DNA of 64,000 nucleotides. Source: Croceimicrobium sp965656185 (GTDB lineage Bacteria; Bacteroidota; Bacteroidia; Flavobacteriales; Schleiferiaceae). How positions within the stretch are numbered: position 1 is the stretch's first letter; every line of letters begins with the position of its first letter. The stretch is taken from NCBI GenBank assembly GCA_965656185.1, contig CBFHJH010000009.1, forward strand, positions 1 through 64,000, read 5' to 3'. Shown here one piece after another: positions 33,352-42,286 of this stretch. The notes beneath the pieces are model-generated. The model had not been told where the DNA came from. It was given only the letters and a program-made list of their open reading frames with translations, and ran no database searches. A program made the position numbers and the translations under genes.

Positions 33352-36300
33352 TTAGTTCATGTCACCATCTAAATAAGGTGCGCCACTATTGAGTAGTATG
33401 CTGTAGAAGCGGTCTAGGTCTTCTTGCAGGCCTTTTATCTTAGTTTGAAGTGGTAGTCGCTCTTGATTTAGAATACGCACATTCTTGCGTTGCTCGCCGG
33501 TAGGCGCCGAGCTGGTTGCGTAGCTATTGTATACGGCCGAATTTAACCGGCTCATCAAGCTAGGTTTAGTTTCAAACTCTTCCCTTTGGCGGATACGATC
33601 GCCGTTGAGGGCAATATCCAGGCTTTGCAGATCGGCTTCCACCTTTTTAAGATCGTTGAGAATGGTTAAAGGAGCACCTGGGGTATTGCGAGCCAAAGCC
33701 TTCAGTTCTCTGGTGCGCTTTTCAAGTTTGCCATGTAATTGGTTTAAAGCTACCATTTCCCGACGAATCGTTTCGATACTGTCTTGGAAGACGATCAGTT
33801 TATTGTAGTCAGCTGCTTTGAAGCTATTGTTATTAAGCCAGCGCAGGCGGAACTCCTCCTTAACGTTTAGAGGGAGAATGTTGCCATTATCGCTAAGGAA
33901 TACTTCTACCGTGTAAGTTCCAGGTGCAGCAAAGTTGGCGCTATAGGCTTGGGTGAATGGTTCCCCGTTGCTATTGTTGTAACTACGGTTCCCTAGTTTT
34001 CCATCCCAATTGTAACGATTAATTCCCTTCTTGGGGCGCGCGGTTAGGCGTCTAACCTCTTGGCCTTCGGAGTCACGAATAAGGAATAATAGGTAGCTTG
34101 CTTCTTCGTTTTCCTCTTCATACAGGGCTTCGATACTTGGGTAAACCACGTCTTCACCGGCGTCACGTGCTTTTTTCTCGGCTGCTTTCCGCTCTGCTTT
34201 CCTGCTTTTCTCGAGCTCCTTAATGTAAAGGGTGAAGGTAGCACCGCGATCGGCGTTTGGAGCTGCGTAATAACTAGCTCCCATGAAGCCTTTTTTGCCA
34301 TAGCCAAGTGGAGAGGCTTCGAAGAAGACCAATGCATCCTTAATGGGGTAAAGGTGAGCGTCCTTCTCTAAAGTTTCATTAGAAAGGTCGCGTAAGGGGC
34401 TGTAGTTATCTAGAACGTAGAATCCCCGTCCAAAGGTAGCGAGGACCAAATCGTTTTCTCTTCTCTGGATCTCTAGGTCACGCACAGCAATAGTGGGAAG
34501 GCCCGCTTTGATCTGGCGCCAATTTTTACCGGCATTATTACTGAAGTAAACACCGAATTCAGTGCCAATAAAGAAGAGGTCTTTATTCACGTGATCTTGG
34601 CGCATGGTGAAAACCGAACCGCGATCAGGTAGATTTCCTTGCATGGCGCTCCAAGTTTTCCCTTTATCTGTACTCTTTAATACATAAGGAAGGAAGTCAC
34701 CGTTCTTGTGATTGTTGAATAGAGCGTAAACGGTGTTTTCATCATATAGGTCTGCCAATACTTGGTTAACGTAGGTGTTTTTAGGAACGCCTGGGAATTC
34801 AGCGATTTTGCGCCAGTTCTTTCCGCCGTCTTCGCTAACTTGAATAAGGCCATCGTCGGTGCCAATGTAGATCAAGCCTTCTTTAAGAGGAGATTCATCC
34901 AAGGCTACGATATTGCCGTAGATCGTGGTGGAACGATCGTAGCCAATGGCGTCTACCGATTGGATCTCGCCCATTACTTCAAGTTTATGGCGATCGATCT
35001 GTTGGGTGAGGTCCGGGGAGATCACCTTCCAGTTATTTCCGCGATCATCGCTGCGGAAAAGTTTATTGGCCGCAAAGTAGAGACGTTTATGATTGTGTGG
35101 GCTTATTAGTAATGGAGCGTCCCAATTCCAACGGTAGGCCTTCTCTTCCTTGCCTGGGCTGGGTTTAATGCCAACGCTTTCGCCACTGGCCCGATCATAA
35201 CGCACCAACCAGCCATACTGTGCCTGTGCGTAAACGATATTGGGGTCCTTGGGGTCTACCTGCGATTCAAAACCATCGCCAGTATTGGTCACATACCAAT
35301 CGGAGTTAACTACTCCTCTGGAATTAATGGTTTGACTTGGTCCGCCAAGACTAAAGTTATCTTGGGTTCCGCCGTAGATGTTATAAAAGGGCGCATCATT
35401 ATCAACTGCTACACGATAGAATTGAGTGACCGGTAAATTAGGTTTGTAATGCCAATTAGCGGCGCCGTCGTAAGTTTCATATAAACCACCATCACAACCG
35501 GCGATCATTTGACGTGAGTCATCGGGGTTGATCCAAAGACAATGGTTATCTACGTGTTTGTTTCGTTCCGGAACGCGGTCCCAGTTTTTGCCACCGTCGG
35601 TGCTAACATGCATGTAAGTGTCCATGCTGTAAATTAGGTCGGGATCATTAGGGTCTACTACAATTTCTACATAGTAATTCCCGCTGGTATTGTAGTCGTC
35701 TAATTTGCTGAAACTTGCTCCGCGATCGTCGCTACGATAAAAACCATGACCTTCTACCATGGCGTAGATGCGGTTTGGATCTTGCTTGGTTAGGGCGATC
35801 GAAATGCGGCCCTTTTCGCCTGGTAATCCCTTGCTTAGTTTACGCCAAGTATCCCCGCCATCGGTAGATTTGTAGATATCACTTTCTGGTCCGCCACTTA
35901 CGTAGGTCCAAACATGACGTCTTCTCTGGTGTGCGGTGGCATAAAGGGTGTTGTGGTCATTGGGGTCGAAGTGCACTTCATTAAAGCCGGTGTTTTCTGA
36001 AACCTCTAAAACAAGCTCCCAGTTTTCGCCACCATTCTTGGTGCGATAAATGCCTCGGTCGCCTCCTGCACTCCAAAGCGGTCCGTAGGCCGCAACGAAA
36101 ACCNNNNNNNNNNNNNNNNNNNNNNNNNNNNNNNNNNNNNNNNNNNNNNNNNNNNNNNNNNNNNNNNNNNNNNNNNNNNNNNNNNNNNNNNNNNNNNNNN
36201 NNACGTAGTATTCACTATGGTCGTGGGGGTTTACGGCTAAATCGGCAATACGGCCAGAAGTTAAAGCTGGTCCTACCTCCCGAAAAGAAAGTCCTCCGAT

Positions 36301-36390
36301 TCCCACTTCCTCACTCAAGGATTTCTTTTCCTGAGCATTAAGGTTTATGCCAATAGTTACGCTAAGGGCAAAGAGTAAAATACGTCTCAT
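33352..36390 (-). CDS. Secreted sortilin-like (VPS10-type) propeller protein, with N gap
   Basis: About 1010 codons from ATG 36390 (TTG 36399 also open), with a signal peptide (LLFALSVTIGINLNAQ). At least nine Asp-box-like blades are visible, for example TKNGGENW, STDGGDTW, SDDRGASF, STDGGKNW, SDDRGNNW, SEDGGKNW, STDKGKTW and SNNAGKNW, fitting the ten-blade sortilin/exo-glycosidase-like propeller common in Bacteroidota. The C-terminal third holds a beta domain and coiled-coil helices (DLKKVEADLQSLDI). The N run sits in the first blades; by analogy with homologues roughly 90-100 residues are missing. No catalytic activity is assignable. Confidence 0.87.
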   Translation of the reverse strand: MRRILLFALSVTIGINLNAQEKKSLSEEVGIGGLSFREVGPALTSGRIADLAVNPHDHSEYYXXXXXXXXXXXXXXXXXXXXXXXXXXXXXXXXXXVFVAAYGPLWSAGGDRGIYRTKNGGENWELVLEVSENTGFNEVHFDPNDHNTLYATAHQRRRHVWTYVSGGPESDIYKSTDGGDTWRKLSKGLPGEKGRISIALTKQDPNRIYAMVEGHGFYRSDDRGASFSKLDDYNTSGNYYVEIVVDPNDPDLIYSMDTYMHVSTDGGKNWDRVPERNKHVDNHCLWINPDDSRQMIAGCDGGLYETYDGAANWHYKPNLPVTQFYRVAVDNDAPFYNIYGGTQDNFSLGGPSQTINSRGVVNSDWYVTNTGDGFESQVDPKDPNIVYAQAQYGWLVRYDRASGESVGIKPSPGKEEKAYRWNWDAPLLISPHNHKRLYFAANKLFRSDDRGNNWKVISPDLTQQIDRHKLEVMGEIQSVDAIGYDRSTTIYGNIVALDESPLKEGLIYIGTDDGLIQVSEDGGKNWRKIAEFPGVPKNTYVNQVLADLYDENTVYALFNNHKNGDFLPYVLKSTDKGKTWSAMQGNLPDRGSVFTMRQDHVNKDLFFIGTEFGVYFSNNAGKNWRQIKAGLPTIAVRDLEIQRRENDLVLATFGRGFYVLDNYSPLRDLSNETLEKDAHLYPIKDALVFFEASPLGYGKKGFMGASYYAAPNADRGATFTLYIKELEKSRKAERKAAEKKARDAGEDVVYPSIEALYEEENEEASYLLFLIRDSEGQEVRRLTARPKKGINRYNWDGKLGNRSYNNSNGEPFTQAYSANFAAPGTYTVEVFLSDNGNILPLNVKEEFRLRWLNNNSFKAADYNKLIVFQDSIETIRREMVALNQLHGKLEKRTRELKALARNTPGAPLTILNDLKKVEADLQSLDIALNGDRIRQREEFETKPSLMSRLNSAVYNSYATSSAPTGEQRKNVRILNQERLPLQTKIKGLQEDLDRFYSILLNSGAPYLDGDMN
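36104..36202. other. Assembly gap (99 N), probably hiding real coding sequence
   Basis: No duplicated flank here. The protein runs SEYY before the gap and VFVAAYGPLWSAGG after it. Homologues I recall have two additional blade segments between these points, about 95 residues or 285 bp, well over 99 bp. Both sides are in the same reading frame, so the missing length should be a multiple of three. Confidence 0.7.
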
Positions 36391-36523
36391 AAGCTTCAAT
36401 TAAATTCCAAATGCATTAATGCGAGCCCGAATTTAATCAAAAGCGCTTAGTCTTCACGAAACGCTCTAATTTTCCTAGGAAACCAGCGGTATTATGGTAA
36501 TTCTCTTCAGCGAAAGCTGATTC

Positions 36524-38080
36524 CTAGAACTTATAGCCTACCCCCGCACTGATGCTCATGAAGTCATTGTTAAGATCTAAGTCTTGGAGAACTTCAATTG
36601 CCTCTGTGCCTTGAGGTTCGATGCCTCGATAAAGCACTTGAGTGCGATTAAATCTGCTATTAACCGCGGTTAAATTCAATTGCCAAGGACCGCTCTGATA
36701 GGCGATGCCAAAGCTGATGTCTTCGCGATTACCGGCAGTTTGATCTTGCAGTTCGTTTTTGTAAACCGATTGATCTATTCGGTAGCCGCCTCTTAAGAAA
36801 AATCGTTTCGCGATACGCCACTCCAAGCCTGCCGCTATGGTCTGGCGGCCATCGCGGTAAAAGTCATCCAAGGCCGGCTGAAACTCATTTTGCAAGACAT
36901 TTTCGGAAATATTGAAAGAATTACGATTGGTGTAAAGACGGTTGTTATCGGCGCTTTGGTATTGATAATCTACCGAAATTATCAGGCTTTTTGCGATCAC
37001 GCTCGCTAAGCCGACCCTTAAGATCGAGGGGGTGCGAAGGCGGTAGGAGTACTGACCACTTTCTAATATCGCGCTGGCTGTGCTGGTGTTCACATCGGGG
37101 AAGGGACGCTGCGCGAAATTGGCGGTTACATCGGTTTCGTAGAACTGATTGACCGTATACCAACTGTTACTCTGGTAAGAGGCGCCAATCCGAAATTCGG
37201 GAATGGGTGCGTAGATTAGGCCAAGCTTGAAGTTAAAGCCAGTAGCACTTAGGTCGTTGAGACGGCGGTAAGTGTACTGATTAGCACTATAAGGTGGTGC
37301 AGAATAGTTTTGTAGGGTTTCGGTAAAAAACTCTTCTCGGCGAAAATTAAGGGTTGGAATACCAATGCTGAAACCGTAATAGAACTTGGCGTTTTTTTCA
37401 AAGGAAAAGGCGATGTTGGTTTCGTTGGCAGAGCCATTCTGATTGAAATTGTAATTGAGGGAGGAATTGGCTACTAACTCTCCGTCTATCACTTCGCCAT
37501 AAGCGAAACCGGTTCCATCGGCCAAAATGTTGTCGTTGCTATCGGAAACTAGTATGTAGGCGTCCCAGGCAGCATAGGCGTCATTGCTGATAATATCTAT
37601 GTTTTGACCTGCGCTGCTCTCGGCCCAATATTGTCCTAAGGTGTAAGGGTTGGAAAGTTCGCCTACATTAAAGTTTCGATTGAAATTTGCAAGACGATTT
37701 ACGCTTATGGCCATAGAAAACTTCTGATCGTTTTTTTCGCCAAGGCTTAAATTTAAGCCGAAGTTTTCGAAGCTAGTGCCGAAGTTGTTTTTCGAGCCAC
37801 CACTGCCGTAAAAATTATCGTAGCGGTAGTATTCGTCGTTAAAGCCTATGCTAAAGGAAAGTTCGCTAAACTCATTCACGGCACCTGCCGCGGGATTTAT
37901 CCCGATGGCACTGGGATCACTGCCGAGGGCAGTAAAGGCGCCCCCCATAGCAGTGAATCGGGGGCTACCTTGAAGGTCTCTTTGGTGAAAGAGTTCTATG
38001 TCTTCCACGGTTTGGCCAAGGCTATGCAAGCTCAGGCCTAAGCTTAAAAGGAAGGCTAGTTTTTTCATTGTTTTCGTCAT
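36524..38080 (-). CDS. FadL/OmpP1-like outer-membrane porin
   Basis: 518 aa with a signal peptide (MKKLAFLLSLGLSLHSLGQ). The mature N-terminus FTAMGGAFTALGSDPSAIGINPA is the hallmark of the OmpP1/FadL/TodX family, followed by alternating amphipathic strands and a C-terminal aromatic residue (GYKF). It probably imports hydrophobic compounds; in some relatives (PorV) it serves T9SS. Two starts are possible (38080 or 38068). Six nt downstream of the Arg/Ser-rich lipoprotein gene on the same strand, so co-transcribed. Confidence 0.88.
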   Translation of the reverse strand: MTKTMKKLAFLLSLGLSLHSLGQTVEDIELFHQRDLQGSPRFTAMGGAFTALGSDPSAIGINPAAGAVNEFSELSFSIGFNDEYYRYDNFYGSGGSKNNFGTSFENFGLNLSLGEKNDQKFSMAISVNRLANFNRNFNVGELSNPYTLGQYWAESSAGQNIDIISNDAYAAWDAYILVSDSNDNILADGTGFAYGEVIDGELVANSSLNYNFNQNGSANETNIAFSFEKNAKFYYGFSIGIPTLNFRREEFFTETLQNYSAPPYSANQYTYRRLNDLSATGFNFKLGLIYAPIPEFRIGASYQSNSWYTVNQFYETDVTANFAQRPFPDVNTSTASAILESGQYSYRLRTPSILRVGLASVIAKSLIISVDYQYQSADNNRLYTNRNSFNISENVLQNEFQPALDDFYRDGRQTIAAGLEWRIAKRFFLRGGYRIDQSVYKNELQDQTAGNREDISFGIAYQSGPWQLNLTAVNSRFNRTQVLYRGIEPQGTEAIEVLQDLDLNNDFMSISAGVGYKF

Positions 38081-38086
38081 TTAGTA

Positions 38087-39529
38087 TTAGCGTCCGCGAC
38101 CCGATCTGCTCGAACCTGAGCTTCTGCTGCTAGATCCTCTTGATCCACCTGAAGAGCGACTGGATCCTGAAGAACGGTAACCACTTCCACGGCTGCTGCC
38201 GGAAGAGCGACCTACGCCACTAGAAGAACGTCCGCTTGAGCTTGGGCTGTAAGAACGACCGCGACTGCTACTAGAAGGAGTATAGCTGCGACTATTTCTA
38301 CTTGGGCTGGCACTCGGGCTGCTGCTTCTCCCTTTGCTGGGTGTGTAGGAACGAGAGCGGTTGCTTCTATTATTAGGATTGTAGCTTCGATTGCTGCTAT
38401 TATTCTGGAAAGTACGACTGCGCTCAGTTCTACTCTGGTAACTACTACTGCGATTTACCGAATTCTCACGGCTACTTCTTTGATAGTTTGCACTACGATT
38501 CGGGCTAGTTCTACCTCTCACCGTGGAAGCACGGTTCACTGAATTACTTTGAGTACTACGAGTGCTACTGCGATTTACCGAGTTGTGATTAGCAGCGGCG
38601 CGACTTACCGTGCTGCGATTGCTCGCAACGTAACGACTGGTGCGTCCTTGACTGCTACGCGCGGTGCTCACTCTACCCGCATTGGCGCTGCGGCTACTTA
38701 AGCTACTATTGCTAAAACGGCTGCTGCGATTAACCCTACCATTGGTAGCGCTGCTTTTACCTGATCTAGTATAAACTTCACTACGGTTTACCCGTCCAGT
38801 ACTTGTCTTGTAACGATTGGTGCGTCCGCTGCTAGCATAAGCACTACGTCTACTTACGGCATAACCGGGATTTAAGTTATAAGATCCGCTGCGTCCGCGG
38901 TATCCGCGTACTCCTGTATACATACGGTTGTTGCCATAGAAATCATTGGCGCCGTAAAAATAACCTTGGTGATATCCAGCCCAGTAGGCGTTGTAGCTAT
39001 TCCAGCCACCGTTCCAGCCCCATGAGGGACCCCATCCGGCATTCCATCCCCAACCGGCGCGCCATCCCCAATTATTGCGCCATCTCCAGTTCCAGCTAGG
39101 TCCCCACGCACTGCAATACCATGGATCGAAGAAAGGGTCATAAAAAGGGTCGTAAAAGCCCCAGTTGTTTCCAAAGCCTACACCCCATCCCCAGTTGTTC
39201 CAATACAAGTTATTGTTCCAGCCTGGGTTGCGAAGGCTTGGGCTTCCGTAATAGTTATTTACGATCACATTTCCACCGGCATTATAAGCTTGAGCCTGAT
39301 TGGCGGCAGAGTTATCGTTAGGATCATAGTAATTGAGATCCTGATTTTGCTCTTGATTTGGGTCAACATCTTCTAATGAAAAGTCATCACTAGTGCTAGC
39401 GGTGTTAGGATTTGTTTCTCCTTGACCGTAAAGACCATCGTTATAATAATTGTTTACTACCGGTGTTTGAGAGCTACAAGCTCCAAGGCCCAGCGAGGTT
39501 CCGATTAATAATGCGACTAGCTTTTTCAT
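38087..39529 (-). CDS. Arg/Ser-rich low-complexity lipoprotein
   Basis: 480 aa. A lipoprotein leader (ALLIGTSLGLGAC, lipobox Cys near 18) is followed by an acidic Asn/Gln-rich linker with two VNNYY motifs. Then comes a Trp/Asn/Gly-rich segment (about residues 100-190: NNWGWGVGFGNNWGFYDP; WGWRAGWGWNAGWG). The last ~260 residues are almost entirely Ser, Arg, Asn, Gly and Thr, with recurrent VNRSS-type units and a C-terminal SSRSSG...RSGRGR. The tail is strongly basic and probably disordered. No known enzymatic domain; a role in binding acidic polymers or as a cell-surface matrix component is inference. It lies divergent from proS and upstream of the FadL-like gene. Confidence 0.8.
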   Translation of the reverse strand: MKKLVALLIGTSLGLGACSSQTPVVNNYYNDGLYGQGETNPNTASTSDDFSLEDVDPNQEQNQDLNYYDPNDNSAANQAQAYNAGGNVIVNNYYGSPSLRNPGWNNNLYWNNWGWGVGFGNNWGFYDPFYDPFFDPWYCSAWGPSWNWRWRNNWGWRAGWGWNAGWGPSWGWNGGWNSYNAYWAGYHQGYFYGANDFYGNNRMYTGVRGYRGRSGSYNLNPGYAVSRRSAYASSGRTNRYKTSTGRVNRSEVYTRSGKSSATNGRVNRSSRFSNSSLSSRSANAGRVSTARSSQGRTSRYVASNRSTVSRAAANHNSVNRSSTRSTQSNSVNRASTVRGRTSPNRSANYQRSSRENSVNRSSSYQSRTERSRTFQNNSSNRSYNPNNRSNRSRSYTPSKGRSSSPSASPSRNSRSYTPSSSSRGRSYSPSSSGRSSSGVGRSSGSSRGSGYRSSGSSRSSGGSRGSSSRSSGSSRSGRGR

Positions 39530-39561
39530 GACTTATTCATTTTAGGGATTTGTTAAATAAT

Positions 39562-39569
39562 TAGCTTTG
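39562..39569 (+). promoter_or_regulatory. Candidate -7 box for proS
   Basis: TAGCTTTG matches TAnnTTTG. Transcription starting about 4-8 nt later would exclude the ATG at 39572 from most of the message, which supports the ATG at 39611 as the real proS start. Confidence 0.45.
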
Positions 39570-39610
39570 CCATGAATATAATTGCAAACTCCATACCAAG
39601 ATACAAATTA

Positions 39611-41083
39611 ATGGCTCAGAAGTTAACAAAACGCGAGGAGGACTATTCAAAGTGGTATAATGAATTGGTGGTAAGAGCAGACCTTGCCGAGAACTCTGCT
39701 GTAAGGGGTTCTATGGTGATCAAGCCTTATGGCTTTGCGATCTGGGAGCGCATGCAAGCCGAGCTCGACCGTATGTTCAAGGAGACCGGTCATGAGAATG
39801 CTTATTTCCCGCTTTTTATACCCAAGTCTTTCTTTTCGCGAGAAGCAAGCCATGTAGAAGGTTTTGCCAAGGAGTGTGCTGTGGTAACGCACTACCGATT
39901 AAAGAACGATGCCGAGGGAAAAGGTGTGGTGGTGGATGAGAATGCGAAATTGGAGGAGGAGCTTATCGTAAGGCCCACTTCAGAAACCATTATTTGGGAT
40001 ACATATAAAAATTGGATCCAATCATACCGTGACTTGCCTTTAAAGATCAATCAATGGGCCAATGTGGTGCGTTGGGAAATGCGTACGCGCTTGTTTTTAC
40101 GCACGGCCGAATTTTTATGGCAAGAGGGTCACACGGCCCATGCTACTCGTCTTGAAGCGATAGAGGAAGCAGAATTGATGCTCAAGATCTACGCTGAATT
40201 TGCTGAAAACTATATGGCCATTCCGGTTATTCAAGGTCTGAAAACCGAAAGCGAGCGTTTTGCTGGGGCTGAGGAAACCTATTGTATCGAGGCTTTAATG
40301 CAAGATGGTAAGGCGCTACAGGCTGGTACTAGTCATTTTCTAGGTCAGAATTTTGCCAAAGCCTTCGATGTGAAGTATGCTTCTAAAGAAGGTAAAGAGG
40401 AATACGTATGGGCTACTTCCTGGGGTGTTTCTACCCGATTAATGGGCGCTTTGATCATGACACACTCTGATGACCAAGGATTGGTCTTGCCGCCTAACCT
40501 TGCTCCCCATCAAGTGGTTATCGTTCCTATTTATAAGGGCGAGGAGCAATTGGCGCAGATCTCAGAAAAGGCCTTGGAGATCAAAAAGTCCCTAGAGCGG
40601 ATTGGAATTCGGGTGAAGTTCGATAATCGAGACACCCATAAACCCGGTTGGAAATTTGCCGAGTACGAATTGAAAGGTGTACCACTGCGAATTGCAATTG
40701 GTCCGCGCGATTTAGAGAAAGGAACAGTAGAGCTCGCGCGCCGAGATACCCTTAGTAAAGAATTTACCTCAGTTGATGGCTTAAGTGAAAAAATATTAGC
40801 CATGTTGGAAGAAATCCAAGCGAACCTTCTCAGCAAGGCAAAGGATTTCCGCGAGGCGCATACCTATACGGTAGATGACTGGGACGATTTTAAAGTCAAG
40901 ATCGAGGCGGGAGGTTTTGTAATGGCTCACTGGGATGGCACATCCGAAACGGAGGAGAAGATTAAGAATGAAACGAAAGCTACTATTCGTTGTGTTCCGA
41001 TCGATCGGCCGGAAGAAAAAGGGACATGCGTCTACAGTGGAGCGGCCTCTAATGGAAGGGTAGTCTTCGCTAAAGCATATTAA
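39611..41083 (+). CDS. proS: Prolyl-tRNA synthetase (archaeal/eukaryal type)
   Basis: 490 aa from ATG 39611, which begins MAQKLTKREEDYSKWYNELV as in homologues; an in-frame ATG at 39572 adds an unlikely 13 residues. Class II core: YFPLFIPKSFF, RPTSETIIWDTYKNWIQSY (motif 2 region), WEMRTRLFLRTAEFLWQEGH and TSWGVSTRLMGALIMTHSDDQGLVLPP (motif 3). It lacks the editing insertion of the E. coli-type enzyme and has the C-terminal extra domain of ProS type 3, ending near AKAY. Confidence 0.96.
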   Translation: MAQKLTKREEDYSKWYNELVVRADLAENSAVRGSMVIKPYGFAIWERMQAELDRMFKETGHENAYFPLFIPKSFFSREASHVEGFAKECAVVTHYRLKNDAEGKGVVVDENAKLEEELIVRPTSETIIWDTYKNWIQSYRDLPLKINQWANVVRWEMRTRLFLRTAEFLWQEGHTAHATRLEAIEEAELMLKIYAEFAENYMAIPVIQGLKTESERFAGAEETYCIEALMQDGKALQAGTSHFLGQNFAKAFDVKYASKEGKEEYVWATSWGVSTRLMGALIMTHSDDQGLVLPPNLAPHQVVIVPIYKGEEQLAQISEKALEIKKSLERIGIRVKFDNRDTHKPGWKFAEYELKGVPLRIAIGPRDLEKGTVELARRDTLSKEFTSVDGLSEKILAMLEEIQANLLSKAKDFREAHTYTVDDWDDFKVKIEAGGFVMAHWDGTSETEEKIKNETKATIRCVPIDRPEEKGTCVYSGAASNGRVVFAKAY

Positions 41084-41152
41084 TTTTTTAAACTGATTAT
41101 CAGGGGTTTGTGAAAAATGTAGGAAATAGCTGATTTTTTTTCTTGCAGACAT

Positions 41153-41182
41153 TTGTAGAAATCGAAATTGCCCTTACATTTG
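41153..41182 (+). promoter_or_regulatory. Promoter of tRNA-Glu / rpsT
   Basis: TTG (41153-41155), a 19-nt spacer and TACATTTG (41175-41182): a full match to the flavobacterial consensus TTG-N17-23-TAnnTTTG. It lies 28 nt upstream of the tRNA. This is the clearest promoter in the window. Confidence 0.8.
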
Positions 41183-41210
41183 CAAACCCAAATTTGAACG
41201 GGAAACATAA

Positions 41211-41282
41211 GGCCCCTTCGTCTATCGGTTAGGACGCCAGGTTTTCATCCTGGAAAGAGGAGTTCGATTCTCCTAGGGGCTG
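41211..41282 (+). tRNA. tRNA-Glu (anticodon TTC)
   Basis: A complete cloverleaf: acceptor arms GGCCCCT and AGGGGCT pair (with one G-T), D-arm region TCTATCGGTTAGGAC, anticodon stem CCAGG/CCTGG with loop TTTTCAT (anticodon TTC), and T-arm AGGAG-TTCGATT-CTCCT. No CCA is encoded; the 3' end follows G 41282. It lies 14 nt before the S20 ATG, so the two are co-transcribed. Confidence 0.97.
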
Positions 41283-41296
41283 CAAGGAAAAAGATT

Positions 41297-41551
41297 ATGG
41301 CAAATCACAAGTCAGCATTAAAAAGAGTACGCGCTAACGAGAAAAAGCGCGATTTGAACCGTTACCAACACAAAACTGCTCGTAACGCGGTTCGCGCCTT
41401 ACGTGCGGAAACCAACAAGGCAGAGGCTGAAAAGCGTCTTCCTGAGGTTATGGCAATGGTAGACAAATTAGCGAAGAAGAATATCATTCATAATAATAAG
41501 GCAGCCAACTTAAAGTCTAAAATGACCGCTCATATCAACGGTTTGGCTTAA
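41297..41551 (+). CDS. rpsT: 30S ribosomal protein S20
   Basis: 84 aa, starting MANHKSALKRVRANEKKRD, a clear S20 signature, with the basic helical-bundle composition and KKNIIHNNKAANLKSKM near the end. S20 binds 16S rRNA early in 30S assembly. It shares the tRNA-Glu promoter and ends before a strong terminator. Confidence 0.98.
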   Translation: MANHKSALKRVRANEKKRDLNRYQHKTARNAVRALRAETNKAEAEKRLPEVMAMVDKLAKKNIIHNNKAANLKSKMTAHINGLA

Positions 41552-41575
41552 CATTGGTACTTCGAACAAATTAAG

Positions 41576-41601
41576 GCCCTTCTTTTGGAAGGGCTTTTTT
41601 T
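41576..41601 (+). terminator. Rho-independent terminator after rpsT
   Basis: GCCCTTC (41576-41582), loop TTTTG, GAAGGGC (41588-41594), then a seven-T run. It ends the tRNA-Glu-rpsT transcript and lies over the upstream in-frame ATG region of yggS, arguing for a later yggS start. Confidence 0.88.
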
Positions 41602-41614
41602 GTTTCTGACCTTT

Positions 41615-42286
41615 GTGAAAAATAAGACGGTGGTAGCAGAGAATCTTAAAGAGGTCAAAGAAAGTTTAGTCGAAGGTGTTCAATTGGTGGCTGTTTCAAA
41701 AACAAAGCCCAAGGAGGACATTGAAGAAGCTTATGCTGCCGGCCATCGTATCTTCGGTGAAAACCGTATCCAAGAAATGCAGGAAAAGGCAGAGGCCCTG
41801 CCTAAAGATATAGAGTGGCACATGATCGGTCACGTACAGGATAACAAGATCAAGTACATGGCCCCCTTTGTAAGTTTAGTACATGGCATGGATAAGCCTA
41901 AAAGGCTGAAGGCGCTCAACAAGGAAGCCGCTAAGGTAGGCCGCGAAATTGACTGTTTGGTACAAATTCACATTGCCGAAGAGGATTCCAAATTTGGCTT
42001 CGACACGACCGAGGCTATGACCTTGTTTGAAGAGGACCTGGAAAGTAAATACCCCAATATTCGGGTTCGCGGATTGATGGGGATGGCCACATTTACAGAA
42101 AACATGGACCAAGTGCGAAGAGAGTTTAAAGGCCTTAAACGGTTGTTTGACCAGGTGCAGGCTAAGTTCAATAAGGATTACTTCCAAATACTTTCCATGG
42201 GCATGAGTGGTGACTATAAAATTGCCATGGAAGAAGGCTCAAACTTAGTTCGAATCGGTTCCAGTATTTTTGGTGCCCGGGATTAG
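41615..42286 (+). CDS. yggS: PLP homeostasis protein YggS (PLPBP)
   Basis: About 223 aa from GTG 41615; an ATG at 41585 falls inside the rpsT terminator and would add ten unconserved residues. Single-domain TIM barrel that binds pyridoxal phosphate: QLVAVSKTKPKEDIEEAYAAG (PLP Lys near residue 30), FGENRIQEMQEK, WHMIGHVQDNKIKYM, RGLMGMATF and LSMGMSGDYKIAMEEGSNLVRIGSSIFG. YggS buffers PLP and affects amino-acid metabolism. Convergent with a membrane-protein gene with shared TTAG 42283-42286. Confidence 0.95.
   Translation: MKNKTVVAENLKEVKESLVEGVQLVAVSKTKPKEDIEEAYAAGHRIFGENRIQEMQEKAEALPKDIEWHMIGHVQDNKIKYMAPFVSLVHGMDKPKRLKALNKEAAKVGREIDCLVQIHIAEEDSKFGFDTTEAMTLFEEDLESKYPNIRVRGLMGMATFTENMDQVRREFKGLKRLFDQVQAKFNKDYFQILSMGMSGDYKIAMEEGSNLVRIGSSIFGARD

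Noticed and set aside
38872..39174. A 100-codon minus-strand frame rich in Gly, Thr and Asp inside the Arg/Ser-rich lipoprotein gene
   Set aside because: It is a shifted reading of the biased repeat codons; low-complexity DNA keeps several frames open.
38087..39529. CRISPR-like or minisatellite array in the repeat-rich region
   Set aside because: The repetition is at protein level with varied codons and no regular spacer; one long frame runs throughout.
39572..39610. Upstream ATG for proS
   Set aside because: It falls 3 nt after the -7 box, so would hardly be in the transcript, and homologues begin at the later Met.
41585..41614. Upstream ATG for yggS
   Set aside because: It lies within the rpsT terminator hairpin and adds residues not matching the family; GTG 41615 fits better.
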